DNA of 64,000 nt. Origin: Roseiarcus sp963717215. Its GTDB lineage: Bacteria; Pseudomonadota; Alphaproteobacteria; Rhizobiales; Beijerinckiaceae. The stretch is from NCBI GenBank assembly GCA_963717215.1, contig CAVQVS010000008.1, positions 367,669 to 431,668 on the forward strand, written 5' to 3'. This document shows positions 53,583 through 62,330 of the stretch, one piece after another (within the stretch, counting starts at the first letter, position 1; the number at the start of each line of letters is the position of its first letter). The notes beneath the pieces are model-generated. The model saw only the letters and a list, made by a program, of their open reading frames with translations. It had not been told where the DNA came from and made no database searches. The position numbers were made by a program, and so were the translations under genes.

Positions 53583-54052
53583 CTAAGCGTTTGACGCCAC
53601 TTTGCGGCGCGCGGCGCTTCGCAATCCCAGGAAGCCCAGTCCCGCGAAGCCGATAAGCATCTTGGCCCATGTGGAGGGTTCCGGGACTACGGTTCCGATC
53701 ACAAGCGTGAAGTTCTGGTTCACCCGGTCCCCCACGATTCTTAGCAGCCGGGCGTCGCGCCGAGGCTGCTGAAAGTCTGGCTCAAGTAGGTCGCAGTGTC
53801 CGACAGGGGACTGTCGGAGATGTAACCTTGTGGCACAGCGAGAGCGCCGAAGATGCCGACAGGGTCTCCGGCGGCGTTACTGGCTTGGGTTAGGCCCTGC
53901 TCCCGAAATTCGCTGGCCCGGCGACGCCGCCGCTCTAAAGGTCGATTGGCCCAGCCGGTTCCTATCCCGATGGCGAGGCTAAAACCCGACAATATAAACT
54001 CGTGGGGGATTTCATGGCGAGCAGGTCGACCGCGGGAGTCCACGCCGCTCAT
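53583..54052 (-). pseudogene. Broken PEP-CTERM sorting-domain protein gene
   Basis: The minus strand ends in a textbook PEP-CTERM tail: VVPEPSTWAKMLIGFAGLGF then LGLRSAARRK, with the VPEP motif, a membrane helix and basic end. Upstream the sequence NQNFTLVIG and SDTATYLSQTFSSLGATPG match proteins of this class, but they are split. A TAA at 53741-53743 falls where Tyr is expected, and a base is missing at 53723-53725 that would join the frames. The 5' end is also atypical, running straight into the glycosyltransferase stop. No exosortase is in the window. Two lesions make a real pseudogene more likely than a single sequencing error. Confidence 0.8.
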
Positions 54053-55255
54053 CGCTCGAGCGCCTCAGCATAAACATCGAGCGTGTCACGCGTCATCCGC
54101 TCAAGCGAGTAGGCGTCGGCGATCTTCGCCCGCGAGCGGCGTCGTATGGCTTCGCGCGCCGAAGCGCCGAGCGACAGCGCGGCATGGATCGCCTCGGCGA
54201 GGGCCCCCGGGTCGCGAGGCGGGACCAGCCAGCCGGTGCGCGCCTCGGCGTCCGCGTACGGCGGCGCAGCGACGATCTCGCGGGCGGACCCAACGTCGGA
54301 GATGATGGTAAGCGCCCCGATCGCGGCCGCCTCGATCGAAGTGCGCGTTACGCCATCGACTTCGATGGCGGGAAAAACCACGACCGCGGCACCGATGAAC
54401 GCAGCTGGCGGATCAGCCCCGGCGCCGACGCGGATCAGCATGGACGGGACGCCGCACCTGATTGCGAGCGCGTCGAGTTCGCGCGCGAATGCCGGCTTGG
54501 CCGCTTCGCCCGCCAGCACGAAACGAACGTCATCGAGGCCCTGGCCCTTGATGAGGGCGGCTGCTTCGATGAGCGTCTGCTGGCCCCGGCCTGGCGCGAG
54601 TTCGAGCCGGCACCAGAACGACCCGCTCATGCGCCGCGACGCCCCAGCTCAAGCGGACATCCGACACCCGGCGCCCGCTCACCCGTTCCGGCTGAAGCTG
54701 GGAGAGATCCATTCCCGTTCGCACGATCCTGAGGCGCTTGGGCGGCGTGGGGAAGAGCGCTTCCGCACGCTCGGCGGCAAATTCGGACGACGCGATGACA
54801 GTATCGCCCTCGGCGACGGCGGTCTCGAAGCTCGAGCGCGGGCGGGTGCGGACGCCGTCGACCGGAAGCGAGGTGACCAACGGACGCTTCGCCTTGCGGC
54901 AGGCCTTGACCGCCGTCCAGGCGGCCCAACGGGAGCGCACGTGGACGAGGTCGACCCGCTCCGAAGCAATTATGTGCTGCAGACGTCGCATGTTGAGCGC
55001 CATCGTGAACGGGTTCTTGGTCGCCGCCGGAAAGCGGACGAACAGGCCGCCGATCGCCTGCAGCTCGCCGGCGAGGCCGCCGGAATCGCTCGCCACCAGC
55101 GCGCGCGCGCCGGTCTCCGCGAGCGCCGCGGTCACGGCGAGCGTCGCGCGTTCGTCGCCCCCCGCAGCGAGCGGCGGGACGACTTGGAGGATCGTACGAC
55201 CAGCGAGCGGCGCGCTGGCCCCGCGCCGGAAAGGAGAGAGAGGGTCCACGCTCAC
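54049..55255 (-). pseudogene. Glycosyltransferase family 4 type, interrupted by a one-base frameshift
   Basis: GT-B glycosyltransferase, 401 aa when corrected. The N-lobe has TILQVVPPLAAGGDERATLA (Gly-rich loop) and ERVDLVHVRSRWAAWTAVKA. The C-lobe has LAPGRGQQTLIEAAALIKGQ then VVFPAIEVDGVTRTSIEAAA (ExxxxxxxE motif). The frames meet at 54601-54602, where one extra A (minus strand CGAACTCGCG for CGACTCGCG) sits. GTG 55255 is a tentative start because the homologous part begins there; an ATG at 55453 lies in the divergent gene. It may modify surface polysaccharide. A decayed copy of its 3' end lies at 53471. Confidence 0.85.
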
Positions 55256-55402
55256 GGCGGGCGCCGCCTCGAACACGAGAGCTTGGCCGGCGAATGGTTG
55301 ACACGCAGCGGATGCTCCGCCAAGTCCGCTTCGCTCCGCGCGCCCGTGCCGACGCTCAACCAGGCGCGGTCCGCAAGCGGGGTCATCAAAAGCGAGCCTA
55401 GT

Positions 55403-56185
55403 GTGTCGGACGGACAGCCGCAGGTCTTCATCGTCGGAGACGCCCCGAATCAACGGCGTATCGCCTTTCGCCGTCGTGCCCCAGTGCGCGGCGGAGGTCC
55501 AGGCCTTGTTTGGCTCAGCGGTTATCGCTCCGACATGGATTCGACCAAGGCGACCGCGCTTGACGCGGAGGCCGAGCGTCGCGGCCTAGGCCTGCTCAGG
55601 TTCGACTATTCGGGCCATGGGCGATCCGACGGACGACTCGAGGATGGGACCATCTCTCGTTGGCTCGAAGAGACGCTGGCGCTCATTCGGGCGCACACCG
55701 AGGGCCCGCAGATTATGGTCGGTTCGTCCATGGGCGGATATCTCTCGCTGCTCGCCGTCCGCGCGCTGAGCAAGGCAGGGGAAGCCGAGCGGGTGAAAGG
55801 CCTCATTCTCATCGCGCCTGCGGTCGACTTCACCGAAGCGCTCATCTGGACCAAGGCGCCGGACGAGGCGCGGCGCGCGATCATGGATGAAGGCGTGTGG
55901 CGGCGGCCTTCCGCCTATTCGAGCGAACCCGACTGCTTCACGCGCGACCTCATCGAGGACGGGCGCAAACACCTTCTTCTTGGCGGCATGATCCGTACGG
56001 GGGCGCCGACCGCGGTGCTGCAAGGCATGCGGGATGAAGACGTGCCGTTTTCGCATGCGCTCGCGCTGATGCAGCGTTTCGGCGGCGACCCGGCGACGCT
56101 AACGCTGGTCAAGGATGGCGATCACCGACTGTCGCGTCCGCAGGATTTGCAACTGATGTTCGACGCGCTGGACAGGATGGCGTGA
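55403..56185 (+). CDS. Alpha/beta hydrolase
   Basis: About 260 aa serine hydrolase. GGGPGLVWLSGYRSDMDSTK (oxyanion-hole strand), LRFDYSGHGRSDG, and the nucleophile elbow IMVGSSMGGYLSLLAVRALS (GSSMGG, about residue 115). Catalytic His is in VKDGDHRLSRPQDL near the C-terminus, with Asp in GMRDEDVPF. It resembles BAAT/palmitoyl-thioesterase-like or peptidase-S9-like monodomain hydrolases. GTG 55403 is the best start, with no strong ribosome site. Divergent from the glycosyltransferase. Confidence 0.85.
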   Translation: MSDGQPQVFIVGDAPNQRRIAFRRRAPVRGGGPGLVWLSGYRSDMDSTKATALDAEAERRGLGLLRFDYSGHGRSDGRLEDGTISRWLEETLALIRAHTEGPQIMVGSSMGGYLSLLAVRALSKAGEAERVKGLILIAPAVDFTEALIWTKAPDEARRAIMDEGVWRRPSAYSSEPDCFTRDLIEDGRKHLLLGGMIRTGAPTAVLQGMRDEDVPFSHALALMQRFGGDPATLTLVKDGDHRLSRPQDLQLMFDALDRMA

Positions 56186-56197
56186 CCCTGAAAGTGA

Positions 56198-56950
56198 TCA
56201 CTCCCACGTCGCGCCGAAGCGATGCAGGCTCGCGCCGTGAACCTTGAGCCAGATTTCGGCACGGTCGGTTCCGGGGTGCAGGCGGCGCGCAAGCTTCCAG
56301 AATAGCGCCGAATGATTCATGTGAACGATATGCGCCACCTCGTGCGCGGCGAGGTAATCGAGCACAAAGGGCGGCGCGAGAATCAGGCGCCAGGAGAAAT
56401 TGAGGCCCCCGGTCGACGAGCACGAGCCCCAGCGGCTGACCGTGTCGCGCAGCACGATGCGGCGCGGCTTGACGCCGATCTGCTTCGAATGCCTGGCCAC
56501 CGCAGCCTCGAGATCCTTGCGCGCCTCACGCTTGAGGAAATCGGTGACGCGACGCGCCACATGCGGCCGCTCGCCGGAAACACAAATGAGCGGTCCGCGC
56601 TCGCTCGACTCAAGCCAGACCCCGCCGCGCTCGCCGGGCCGGTGCACGATGCGATGATCGGCGCCGCGCAACGGCATGATTGCGCGCGGCTCGAATGCGA
56701 CCGGGGCGGGCAGACGCGCGAGCCGCGTACCGATCCACGCGGCGTGACGTTCGGCGAATTCGCGCGCCGCTTTGAGGGATGTGCGCGTCGGCATCGTCAG
56801 GAGCACATCGCGCGTCGGGGTGCGAACCCTCAACGTGAAACGTCGCGACGTCGCGACGCGTTTCAGCGCGACGCGATAAGTCTCGCCGTCATGCGCGATA
56901 TCGAAATGCGCCGCCTGCTCCGGCGCGTGGCGTTGGAAAAGACGCAGCAT
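56198..56950 (-). CDS. YgjP-like M48-type metallopeptidase
   Basis: About 250 aa. The zinc signature HEVAHIVHMNHSALFW (HExxH plus third-ligand region) is near residue 205, preceded by VSRWGSCSSTGGLNFSWRLI, the diagnostic WGSC motif of YgjP/DUF45 proteins. An N-terminal beta domain (about 1-130) has FTLRVRTPTRDVLLTMP. Probably a cytoplasmic zinc hydrolase; YgjP has been associated with UTP pyrophosphatase activity in E. coli. ATG 56950 (MLRLFQRHAPEQ) is chosen; the frame continues to 57022. Confidence 0.88.
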   Translation of the reverse strand: MLRLFQRHAPEQAAHFDIAHDGETYRVALKRVATSRRFTLRVRTPTRDVLLTMPTRTSLKAAREFAERHAAWIGTRLARLPAPVAFEPRAIMPLRGADHRIVHRPGERGGVWLESSERGPLICVSGERPHVARRVTDFLKREARKDLEAAVARHSKQIGVKPRRIVLRDTVSRWGSCSSTGGLNFSWRLILAPPFVLDYLAAHEVAHIVHMNHSALFWKLARRLHPGTDRAEIWLKVHGASLHRFGATWE

Positions 56951-57086
56951 CCCGCCGAATCCCCAGCCCGAACATCTTGAAGCGAGAGCCGACGGCCCTT
57001 GCAGCCGACCATCTCCTGCCACGGACGCGAATCTAGTCCAGCCCTGCCCCGAGTCGCCAGAGGTTTGTTGAGGAAAATGCGTAGCT

Positions 57087-57638
57087 TCAGCCCAATTGCA
57101 CGCTAGGGGTTGCAGCCGGCTTCAACTGGAGCGGGAGTCCGGCGGCGACAAAGATCACGACGTCGCAAGCGGCCCCGATTTCCCGGTTCGCCCGTCCCTG
57201 CCAATCGCGAAACTCGCGGCCGAGTTTGTGATCCGGCACAATGCCCATGCCCACCTCGTTGGATACGAGGATGGCCGGACCAGCGAGCCTGCCCATGGCG
57301 TCGGCGAGGGCCGCGAGCGCAGGGCCCGGATCGCGGCCGGCCAGCATTAGATTGCTGAGCCAGAGGGTCAGGCAATCGACAAGCACCACCCTGCCCGCTT
57401 GCGCATGCGTCAAAAGGGCCGTGGCGATTTCGAGCGGCTCCTCGAGCGTCGTCCAGCCCTGGCCCCGGTCGGCCCTGTGGCGGGCGATCCGCGCCGCCAT
57501 TTCCTCGTCTCCCGCCGCCGCGGTCGCGAGATAGAGCCGCTCCCGACTTTGGGCTTCTGCAAGCCCCTGCGCATAGGCGCTTTTTCCTGAACGCGCGCCG
57601 CCAAGCACGAGCAGGCTGCGGGCGATCTTGAGGCTCAT
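57087..57638 (-). CDS. cobP: Adenosylcobinamide kinase / adenosylcobinamide-phosphate guanylyltransferase
   Basis: Bifunctional CobU/CobP (183 aa) of cobalamin assembly: phosphorylates adenosylcobinamide, then transfers GMP. The P-loop is LLVLGGARSGKSAYAQGLAE (residues about 8-27); the guanylylated His lies in RIARHRADRGQGWTTLEEPL; VVLVDCLTLWLSNLMLAGRD and ILVSNEVGMGIVPDHKLGRE complete it. The start overlaps the preceding gene's stop as ATGA (57635-57638), coupling it to an AlgX-like gene. No other cobalamin gene or cobalamin riboswitch is in the window. E. coli-style name is cobU. Confidence 0.93.
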   Translation of the reverse strand: MSLKIARSLLVLGGARSGKSAYAQGLAEAQSRERLYLATAAAGDEEMAARIARHRADRGQGWTTLEEPLEIATALLTHAQAGRVVLVDCLTLWLSNLMLAGRDPGPALAALADAMGRLAGPAILVSNEVGMGIVPDHKLGREFRDWQGRANREIGAACDVVIFVAAGLPLQLKPAATPSVQLG

Positions 57639-58819
57639 TCGCGCACGCCATCGCGACTCCGGGCCGCCCCCATCTGCGCCGCCAGCCCGGCCGGGGCCGT
57701 TCCCCGGGCCGAGTCCGTTCCGCGTTCGGGCAAGCCCTTCGGCTTCACGCCAGGCAGGCACACCAGAAAACGTTCCGTGGGCATCCACCAGACCTCGTCG
57801 GGGCGATATTTCTCCACCTCGTTCCAGTCGAAACCGCAAACCAGGTGGCTCATCCAAACCACGCGGCTCGCGTGTTGCAAAACTATTGGCGGAAAAAAGG
57901 CGCCGGTGAAGGAATCGCCGAGGATGAGAATGGTCGGGCCAGTCTTTTCCGAGGTTTCCGTGAAGGCTCCGACCGGATTGAAAGATTCGGGGGCATTCTT
58001 TGCGTATGGAAGCGTCAGAGGCTCGGCATATTCTGACACCGCGTCGCCGACCCCCAGCATTCGCGCCAGATCGCCCCCCTTGCGCAGAGTCAGTGGCCCC
58101 AGCGCGGAGGCCGGTTCGATTCGCCAATCCGGGTGAGCGTCCGCCTCCGCGATGGCGTCATAGGCGGCGAGCGCGCCCCGGAATGTCCAATGCGTATCGT
58201 GCATATAGAACACCGGGCCTTGGGTCCCCGCGTTCTTGACTGCCGGCCGCAGATCCACCGCTGTCACACCTTTGGCGGCGAGGTTAGCCAAAAGCATGTC
58301 GTACTCGGTCCGCTTGCCCGGATTTTGCGCCCAGAGAGGCAGATCGTCCTGGAAGATCGTGGACCCATTGGGCGGCATCGCGACCAGGAAGCGGATCCCC
58401 CGCGCCCGAAGCTCGTCGTTCATGCGGACGAGCATATCGGTCGCCTCGGCCACCCTCTCGTCCCGGACAAGAAGACCGGCGCTTTGACGCACCGTCTCCT
58501 CGCCGAGAAAGAACATGCGCCCGTTGCGCCCGACAAGCACCGTATCATTGCCGAAGCCGAGCATCGGTTTGGTCAGTTCCCGATGCGCCGTGATCAGCTT
58601 CTGCCGCAAGCCGAAATGGTCCTTGAGATAGGCGTCGGCCGCCGCCGGCAATGTGAGCCAGTTCGCCCTCGTCGTGGGCAGTCGTGGCGCCGGCGCGAGC
58701 GAGCGCCCTTCCCTGACAACGCTCGCGGGACTGTCAGGCGCGACGAGGCCGACCACGAGCGGCGCGGCGAGCAGAGAAAAAGCAAAGGGGGCGAAAATCC
58801 GGCGGTGGCGCAGGAGCAT
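57635..58819 (-). CDS. AlgX/AlgJ-like O-acetyltransferase (SGNH-type), copy 1
   Basis: 394 aa exported or membrane-anchored protein. An N-terminal hydrophobic segment (FAPFAFSLLAAPLVVGLVAP) is followed by DHFGLRQKLITAHRELTKPM and VGRNGRMFFLG. The SGNH-like core has DTHWTFRGALAAYDAI (Asp-x-His-Trp motif, about residue 225) and ILILGDSFTGAFFPPIV (GDSF nucleophile block, about 310). Such proteins O-acetylate exopolysaccharide in the periplasm with an MBOAT partner, AlgI type. No MBOAT gene lies in this window. Coupled to cobP by ATGA. Confidence 0.88.
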   Translation of the reverse strand: MLLRHRRIFAPFAFSLLAAPLVVGLVAPDSPASVVREGRSLAPAPRLPTTRANWLTLPAAADAYLKDHFGLRQKLITAHRELTKPMLGFGNDTVLVGRNGRMFFLGEETVRQSAGLLVRDERVAEATDMLVRMNDELRARGIRFLVAMPPNGSTIFQDDLPLWAQNPGKRTEYDMLLANLAAKGVTAVDLRPAVKNAGTQGPVFYMHDTHWTFRGALAAYDAIAEADAHPDWRIEPASALGPLTLRKGGDLARMLGVGDAVSEYAEPLTLPYAKNAPESFNPVGAFTETSEKTGPTILILGDSFTGAFFPPIVLQHASRVVWMSHLVCGFDWNEVEKYRPDEVWWMPTERFLVCLPGVKPKGLPERGTDSARGTAPAGLAAQMGAARSRDGVRE

Positions 58820-58926
58820 CAGTTTTCATTCACCGCATCCCCCTCCCTCGCCTGCCGCGAAATCTCTCTGGCCGAGAGGAGTCGCAGCCTGAGCGCGTTG
58901 AGCAGGACGTCGTTTTAGCCGCAATT

Positions 58927-60084
58927 TCATTTTCGGATGGCCGCCTGATCTTCCACTTTATTTGGCGGGCGAACGAGACCCATCGGCACTTTTTCTTCCC
59001 CGGCCCCCTTCGCGCGGGGAAATCCAATCGGCCAGTGCTGGCAGAGAAAAATACGCTCGCCGGGCATCCACCACACTTCATCAGGTCGAATTCGATCGAT
59101 CACACGCCAGTCAAAGCCACAATATTCGTGGTGCACCCAGATCGCGCTTCCAACGTGCTGTAGAAGCATGGGAGGGAAGAAATCCAGGGTCAGCGAATCC
59201 CCGAGAATCAGGATCTTCGGGCCCGTTCTGTCGAACGTCTCGATGAAATCATTGTCAGGAAGCGGAATCTTCCTGCTGCCGGGAAACGTTAAATTCTCAG
59301 TATTTTCCGAAATCTTATCGGCAAGACCGAGGATATTCGCCATGTCGCCGCCCTTGCGCACGGCCGGGGCCAAGGCTGAGTGCGGGTCAATCCGCCACTC
59401 GGGATGCGCGTCCGCCTCGACAATTGCGTTATAAGCCATGAGCGCGCCGCGAAATGACCAATGACTGTCGTGCATATAAAAGAGTGAGCCGCTAGGGCGA
59501 GCAGCCTTGAGTACGGGCCGCAAATCGACAGCCGTAACGCCTTTGGCGGCGAGATTCGACATCAGCAGATCGTATTCGGTCGGACGCCCTGCATTTCGCG
59601 CCCGGAGCGGCAGGTCGTCGGTATAAACGCTTGAGGCGTTCGGCGGAGGCGCAACCAGAAAACGGATGCCGCGGGCGCGAAGCTCATCGTTCATCCGCGC
59701 GAGAAAATCGGTCGTCTGGGCCACCGCCTGGTCGCGCATAACGAGCCCGGCGCTTTGGGTCACCATCTCGTTGCCCAGATAGAACATCCGGCCGCCGCGG
59801 CCGATCAGGACCTTGTAGCTGCCGAACAGCGGCTTGGAGAGTTCCCGGTGGGCGTGCAGCAAAGCCTGACGAAGACCGATATGGTCTTGCAGATAGGCGT
59901 CGATGTTTTTCGGAAGCTCGAACCAGTCAGCGGTTTCGACAGGCGCTCTCGGCACGGGCGCCGGGGTGCGCCCCTCCATGAGGATCGAAGCGGCGCCGTC
60001 CGGGTAAGCCAGCCCCGCCACGAGTGGCGCCGCCAAGAGCAGGAAAGCAGCAACCGCAAAAAATCGGCGATATCGGCGCAGCAT
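58927..60084 (-). CDS. AlgX/AlgJ-like O-acetyltransferase (SGNH-type), copy 2
   Basis: About 385 aa paralogue of the downstream gene, 107 bases away. The same layout is visible: hydrophobic start (MLRRYRRFFAVAAFLLLAAP), DHIGLRQALLHAHRELSKPL, IGRGGRMFYLGNE, MNDELRARGIRFLVAPPPNA, DSHWSFRGALMAYNAI (D-x-H-W) and ILILGDSLTLDFFPPMLLQH. Many blocks such as NDELRARGIRFLVA and NLAAKGVTAVDLRP are identical in both, so they arose by tandem duplication. ATG 60084 is chosen because copy 1 starts at the same alignment point; the frame stays open to 60210. The probable substrate is extracellular polysaccharide. Confidence 0.88.
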   Translation of the reverse strand: MLRRYRRFFAVAAFLLLAAPLVAGLAYPDGAASILMEGRTPAPVPRAPVETADWFELPKNIDAYLQDHIGLRQALLHAHRELSKPLFGSYKVLIGRGGRMFYLGNEMVTQSAGLVMRDQAVAQTTDFLARMNDELRARGIRFLVAPPPNASSVYTDDLPLRARNAGRPTEYDLLMSNLAAKGVTAVDLRPVLKAARPSGSLFYMHDSHWSFRGALMAYNAIVEADAHPEWRIDPHSALAPAVRKGGDMANILGLADKISENTENLTFPGSRKIPLPDNDFIETFDRTGPKILILGDSLTLDFFPPMLLQHVGSAIWVHHEYCGFDWRVIDRIRPDEVWWMPGERIFLCQHWPIGFPRAKGAGEEKVPMGLVRPPNKVEDQAAIRK

Positions 60085-60304
60085 CCCGGATGACGGTCGC
60101 GCGGCGCCGAGGCTGCGGCCCCGGGAGCGATCCTGAAGAAGCGCTGGCCAATTAACCGACGGGCTTTTGGCCGCCGCCCGCGAGGTCCAAAGCGTTGACC
60201 TTACACCCATTCGAACTCAGAGCGCCTCGAGCCCGTAAAAATGCGACGCGCCGCGATAGCGCGACGTCCCGGCCAAGCGCAAGCGCGAGAGCCCATGCCT
60301 CTCC

Positions 60305-60838
60305 TTAGCCCAGCAGATAGGCAGCCTCAACAACGTAGGGTCCGCCGCCCGACCCGGCGCGGGCGGAATAGAGGACGAAGCGCTCAGCGACGAACGATTC
60401 CGTGACCAGCACGCCGCGCTCCGCGAGATAGCCGGCGACCGCCGCCTGCCTCGCGCCGCGCAGCCGCGCCAGAGTCACGTGCGGTGTATATTTGCGCGTC
60501 TCGGGTTCAATGCCGATGCGCCTCAGACGCCGCTCCTGTTCAGCCTGCAGATCCATCAGCGCCGGCTCAGGCTTGACCTTGGCCACGATCGCGCGCGGCT
60601 TGTCGCCGCCAAACCAGCTTAGTTCCTCGAAGCGCACGAGCGCCTTCGGCCGACCGATGTCGCTGAGGGCGTCGTCGATGTCGCGAGCCATGCGTGCGTC
60701 GATATCGCCGATGAATCGAAGCGTGATGTGGTAGTCCTCAGGCTCGAGCCAGCGCGCCCCGACGACCCCGCCGCGCATGAGCGCGAGCTGGCCGACAACG
60801 GCCTCTGGCAGTTCGAGGCCGGTGAACAGACGCGGCAT
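60305..60838 (-). CDS. thpR: RNA 2',3'-cyclic phosphodiesterase (2'-5' RNA ligase family)
   Basis: 177 aa 2H phosphoesterase. The two His-x-Thr/Ser motifs are YHITLRFIGD (about residue 37) and YTPHVTLARLRG (about 120), which together make the catalytic site opening 2',3'-cyclic phosphates. MPRLFTGLELPEAVVGQLAL is a typical N-terminus. ATG 60838 sits after GGGTAGGG, 7 bases beyond the ABC ATPase stop codon (60846-60848), so it is probably translated from the same mRNA as the transporter. Confidence 0.93.
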   Translation of the reverse strand: MPRLFTGLELPEAVVGQLALMRGGVVGARWLEPEDYHITLRFIGDIDARMARDIDDALSDIGRPKALVRFEELSWFGGDKPRAIVAKVKPEPALMDLQAEQERRLRRIGIEPETRKYTPHVTLARLRGARQAAVAGYLAERGVLVTESFVAERFVLYSARAGSGGGPYVVEAAYLLG

Positions 60839-60845
60839 CGTCGCC

Positions 60846-61619
60846 CTACCCACGCTCCTTGGAGATGAACTGGCGGAAGCGGTCGGAGGTCGAGCCGGAG
60901 AAAAGCTCGTGTGGAGGTCCCTCCGCCTCGACCAGCCCCTGATGCAGGAACATCACGCGGGTCGAGACGTCGCGCGCAAAGCTCATCTCGTGGGTCACGA
61001 CCAGCATCGTCCGGCCTTCCTCGGCGAGCGCGCGCATGACGCGGAGCACCTCGCCCACGAGTTCCGGATCGAGCGCCGAGGTCGGCTCGTCGAACAGCAT
61101 CACCTTTGGGCGCATGGCGAGCGCGCGGGCGATGGCGGCGCGCTGCTGCTGACCCCCGGAAAGATGCGCCGGATAATAGTTTTCTCGCTCGGACATGCCT
61201 ACTTTGGCTAGCAGGGCGCGGGCTTCGTCGATGCATTCCGCCCGCGGCCGCTTCTGCACATGCACCGGCGCCTCGATCAGGTTTTCCAGCACCGTCAGAT
61301 GCGACCACAGGTTGAAGCCCTGAAACACCATGGCGAGCTCGGCGCGGATGCGGTCGACCTGTCGCCGGTCCGCAGGCTCGGCCCGCCCGTCGCGGCGCTG
61401 GCGCATTGTGATGGTTTCGCCGGCGACCGTGACCACGCCCCGGTCCGGCGTCTCGAGCAGGTTGATGCAGCGGAGAAACGTGCTCTTGCCTGAACCGGAC
61501 GAACCGAGGATCGAGATCACATCGCCGTCATTGGCGGTCAGCGACACCCCTCGCAGCACTTCGAGCTGGCCGAAGCTCTTGTGCATTGTGTCGACCGTGA
61601 GCGCTGGCGTCGCCGACAT
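60846..61619 (-). CDS. Polar amino acid ABC transporter ATP-binding protein, HisP/OccP-like
   Basis: 257 aa. Walker A SILGSSGSGKSTFLRCINLL, Q-loop AMVFQGFNLWSHLTVLENLI, signature HLSGGQQQRAAIARALAMRP, Walker B VMLFDEPTSALDPELVGEVL and H-loop LVVTHEMSFARDVSTRV are all intact. The usual family length. ATG 61619 (MSATPALTVDTMHKSFG) follows GAAGGAGGCGCG; the upstream open frame is part of the permease read out of frame. It energises the two permeases below. Confidence 0.94.
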   Translation of the reverse strand: MSATPALTVDTMHKSFGQLEVLRGVSLTANDGDVISILGSSGSGKSTFLRCINLLETPDRGVVTVAGETITMRQRRDGRAEPADRRQVDRIRAELAMVFQGFNLWSHLTVLENLIEAPVHVQKRPRAECIDEARALLAKVGMSERENYYPAHLSGGQQQRAAIARALAMRPKVMLFDEPTSALDPELVGEVLRVMRALAEEGRTMLVVTHEMSFARDVSTRVMFLHQGLVEAEGPPHELFSGSTSDRFRQFISKERG

Positions 61620-61630
61620 GCGCGCCTCCT

Positions 61631-62323
61631 TCAGCTTGGCCGGGGCCTGAGATGCGGCGACAGGCGCCGCTCGAGCGCAAGGAAGCCGGCGCCGATGATG
61701 TAGTTGACGACGAAATAGATCGCGCCGGCAAGAATGAGCGGCAGATAGGTGACCAGCGTGTCGTTGCGAATCTTGAGCGCGATGCTCATCACGTCCCACA
61801 AAGTGACAAGCGAGACGAGCGCGGTCGACTTCACCATCGAGATCATCTCGGTCGAATAAGCCGGAAGCCCGTGCCGAAGGGCAATCGGAAAAATGATTCT
61901 GCGGAACATGAGCAGCCTCGACATGCCGCAGGCGCGCGCCGCCTCGACCTGTCCATGGGGCACGGCAAGAAGCGCGCCGCGAAAGATCTCGGCCTGATAA
62001 GCCGCGGTGCAGAGCGCGAGCGCCAGCACGGCGCAATTGAACGCGGAACGCAGGAAGCCCCATGCAAAGCTCGCGCGCACCGCCGGCAGCGAAGCGAGGC
62101 CATAATAGACGACGAAGAGCTGGATCAGGAGCGGCGTGCCGCGAAAGACTAGGACATAAGCGCGGGCGAAAAGTTCGAACGGCTTGGCCCCGCTCACCCT
62201 CATCCAGGTCACCCCCGCCGCGATGAGGGCGCCGAGGATGACGGAAAGGAACCAGACGGAAAGCGTAAGCGGCAGCGCGGCGAGAAGGCGGACGAAGGTC
62301 TTGGTGATGAAATCGAAGTCCAT
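61631..62323 (-). CDS. Polar amino acid ABC transporter permease, HisM/OccM-like
   Basis: 230 aa inner-membrane permease. MDFDFITKTFVRLLAALPLT starts the first helix, and the EAA-type cytoplasmic loop is VEAARACGMSRLLMFRRIIF (about residues 134-153, family consensus EAA---G). Five hydrophobic helices are expected. ATG 62323 is chosen; it lies 7 bases from the stop of the other permease. It pairs with the HisQ-like subunit. Confidence 0.9.
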   Translation of the reverse strand: MDFDFITKTFVRLLAALPLTLSVWFLSVILGALIAAGVTWMRVSGAKPFELFARAYVLVFRGTPLLIQLFVVYYGLASLPAVRASFAWGFLRSAFNCAVLALALCTAAYQAEIFRGALLAVPHGQVEAARACGMSRLLMFRRIIFPIALRHGLPAYSTEMISMVKSTALVSLVTLWDVMSIALKIRNDTLVTYLPLILAGAIYFVVNYIIGAGFLALERRLSPHLRPRPS

Positions 62324-62330
62324 CGCCGCC

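Noticed and set aside
54146..55402. Plus-strand open frame of over 400 codons upstream of the alpha/beta hydrolase
   Set aside because: It is the antisense of the glycosyltransferase; only the hydrolase part from about 55403 has motifs.
57635..58950. A cobalamin riboswitch ahead of cobP
   Set aside because: cobP starts inside the preceding gene's stop and has no leader; I see no B12-box in the region.
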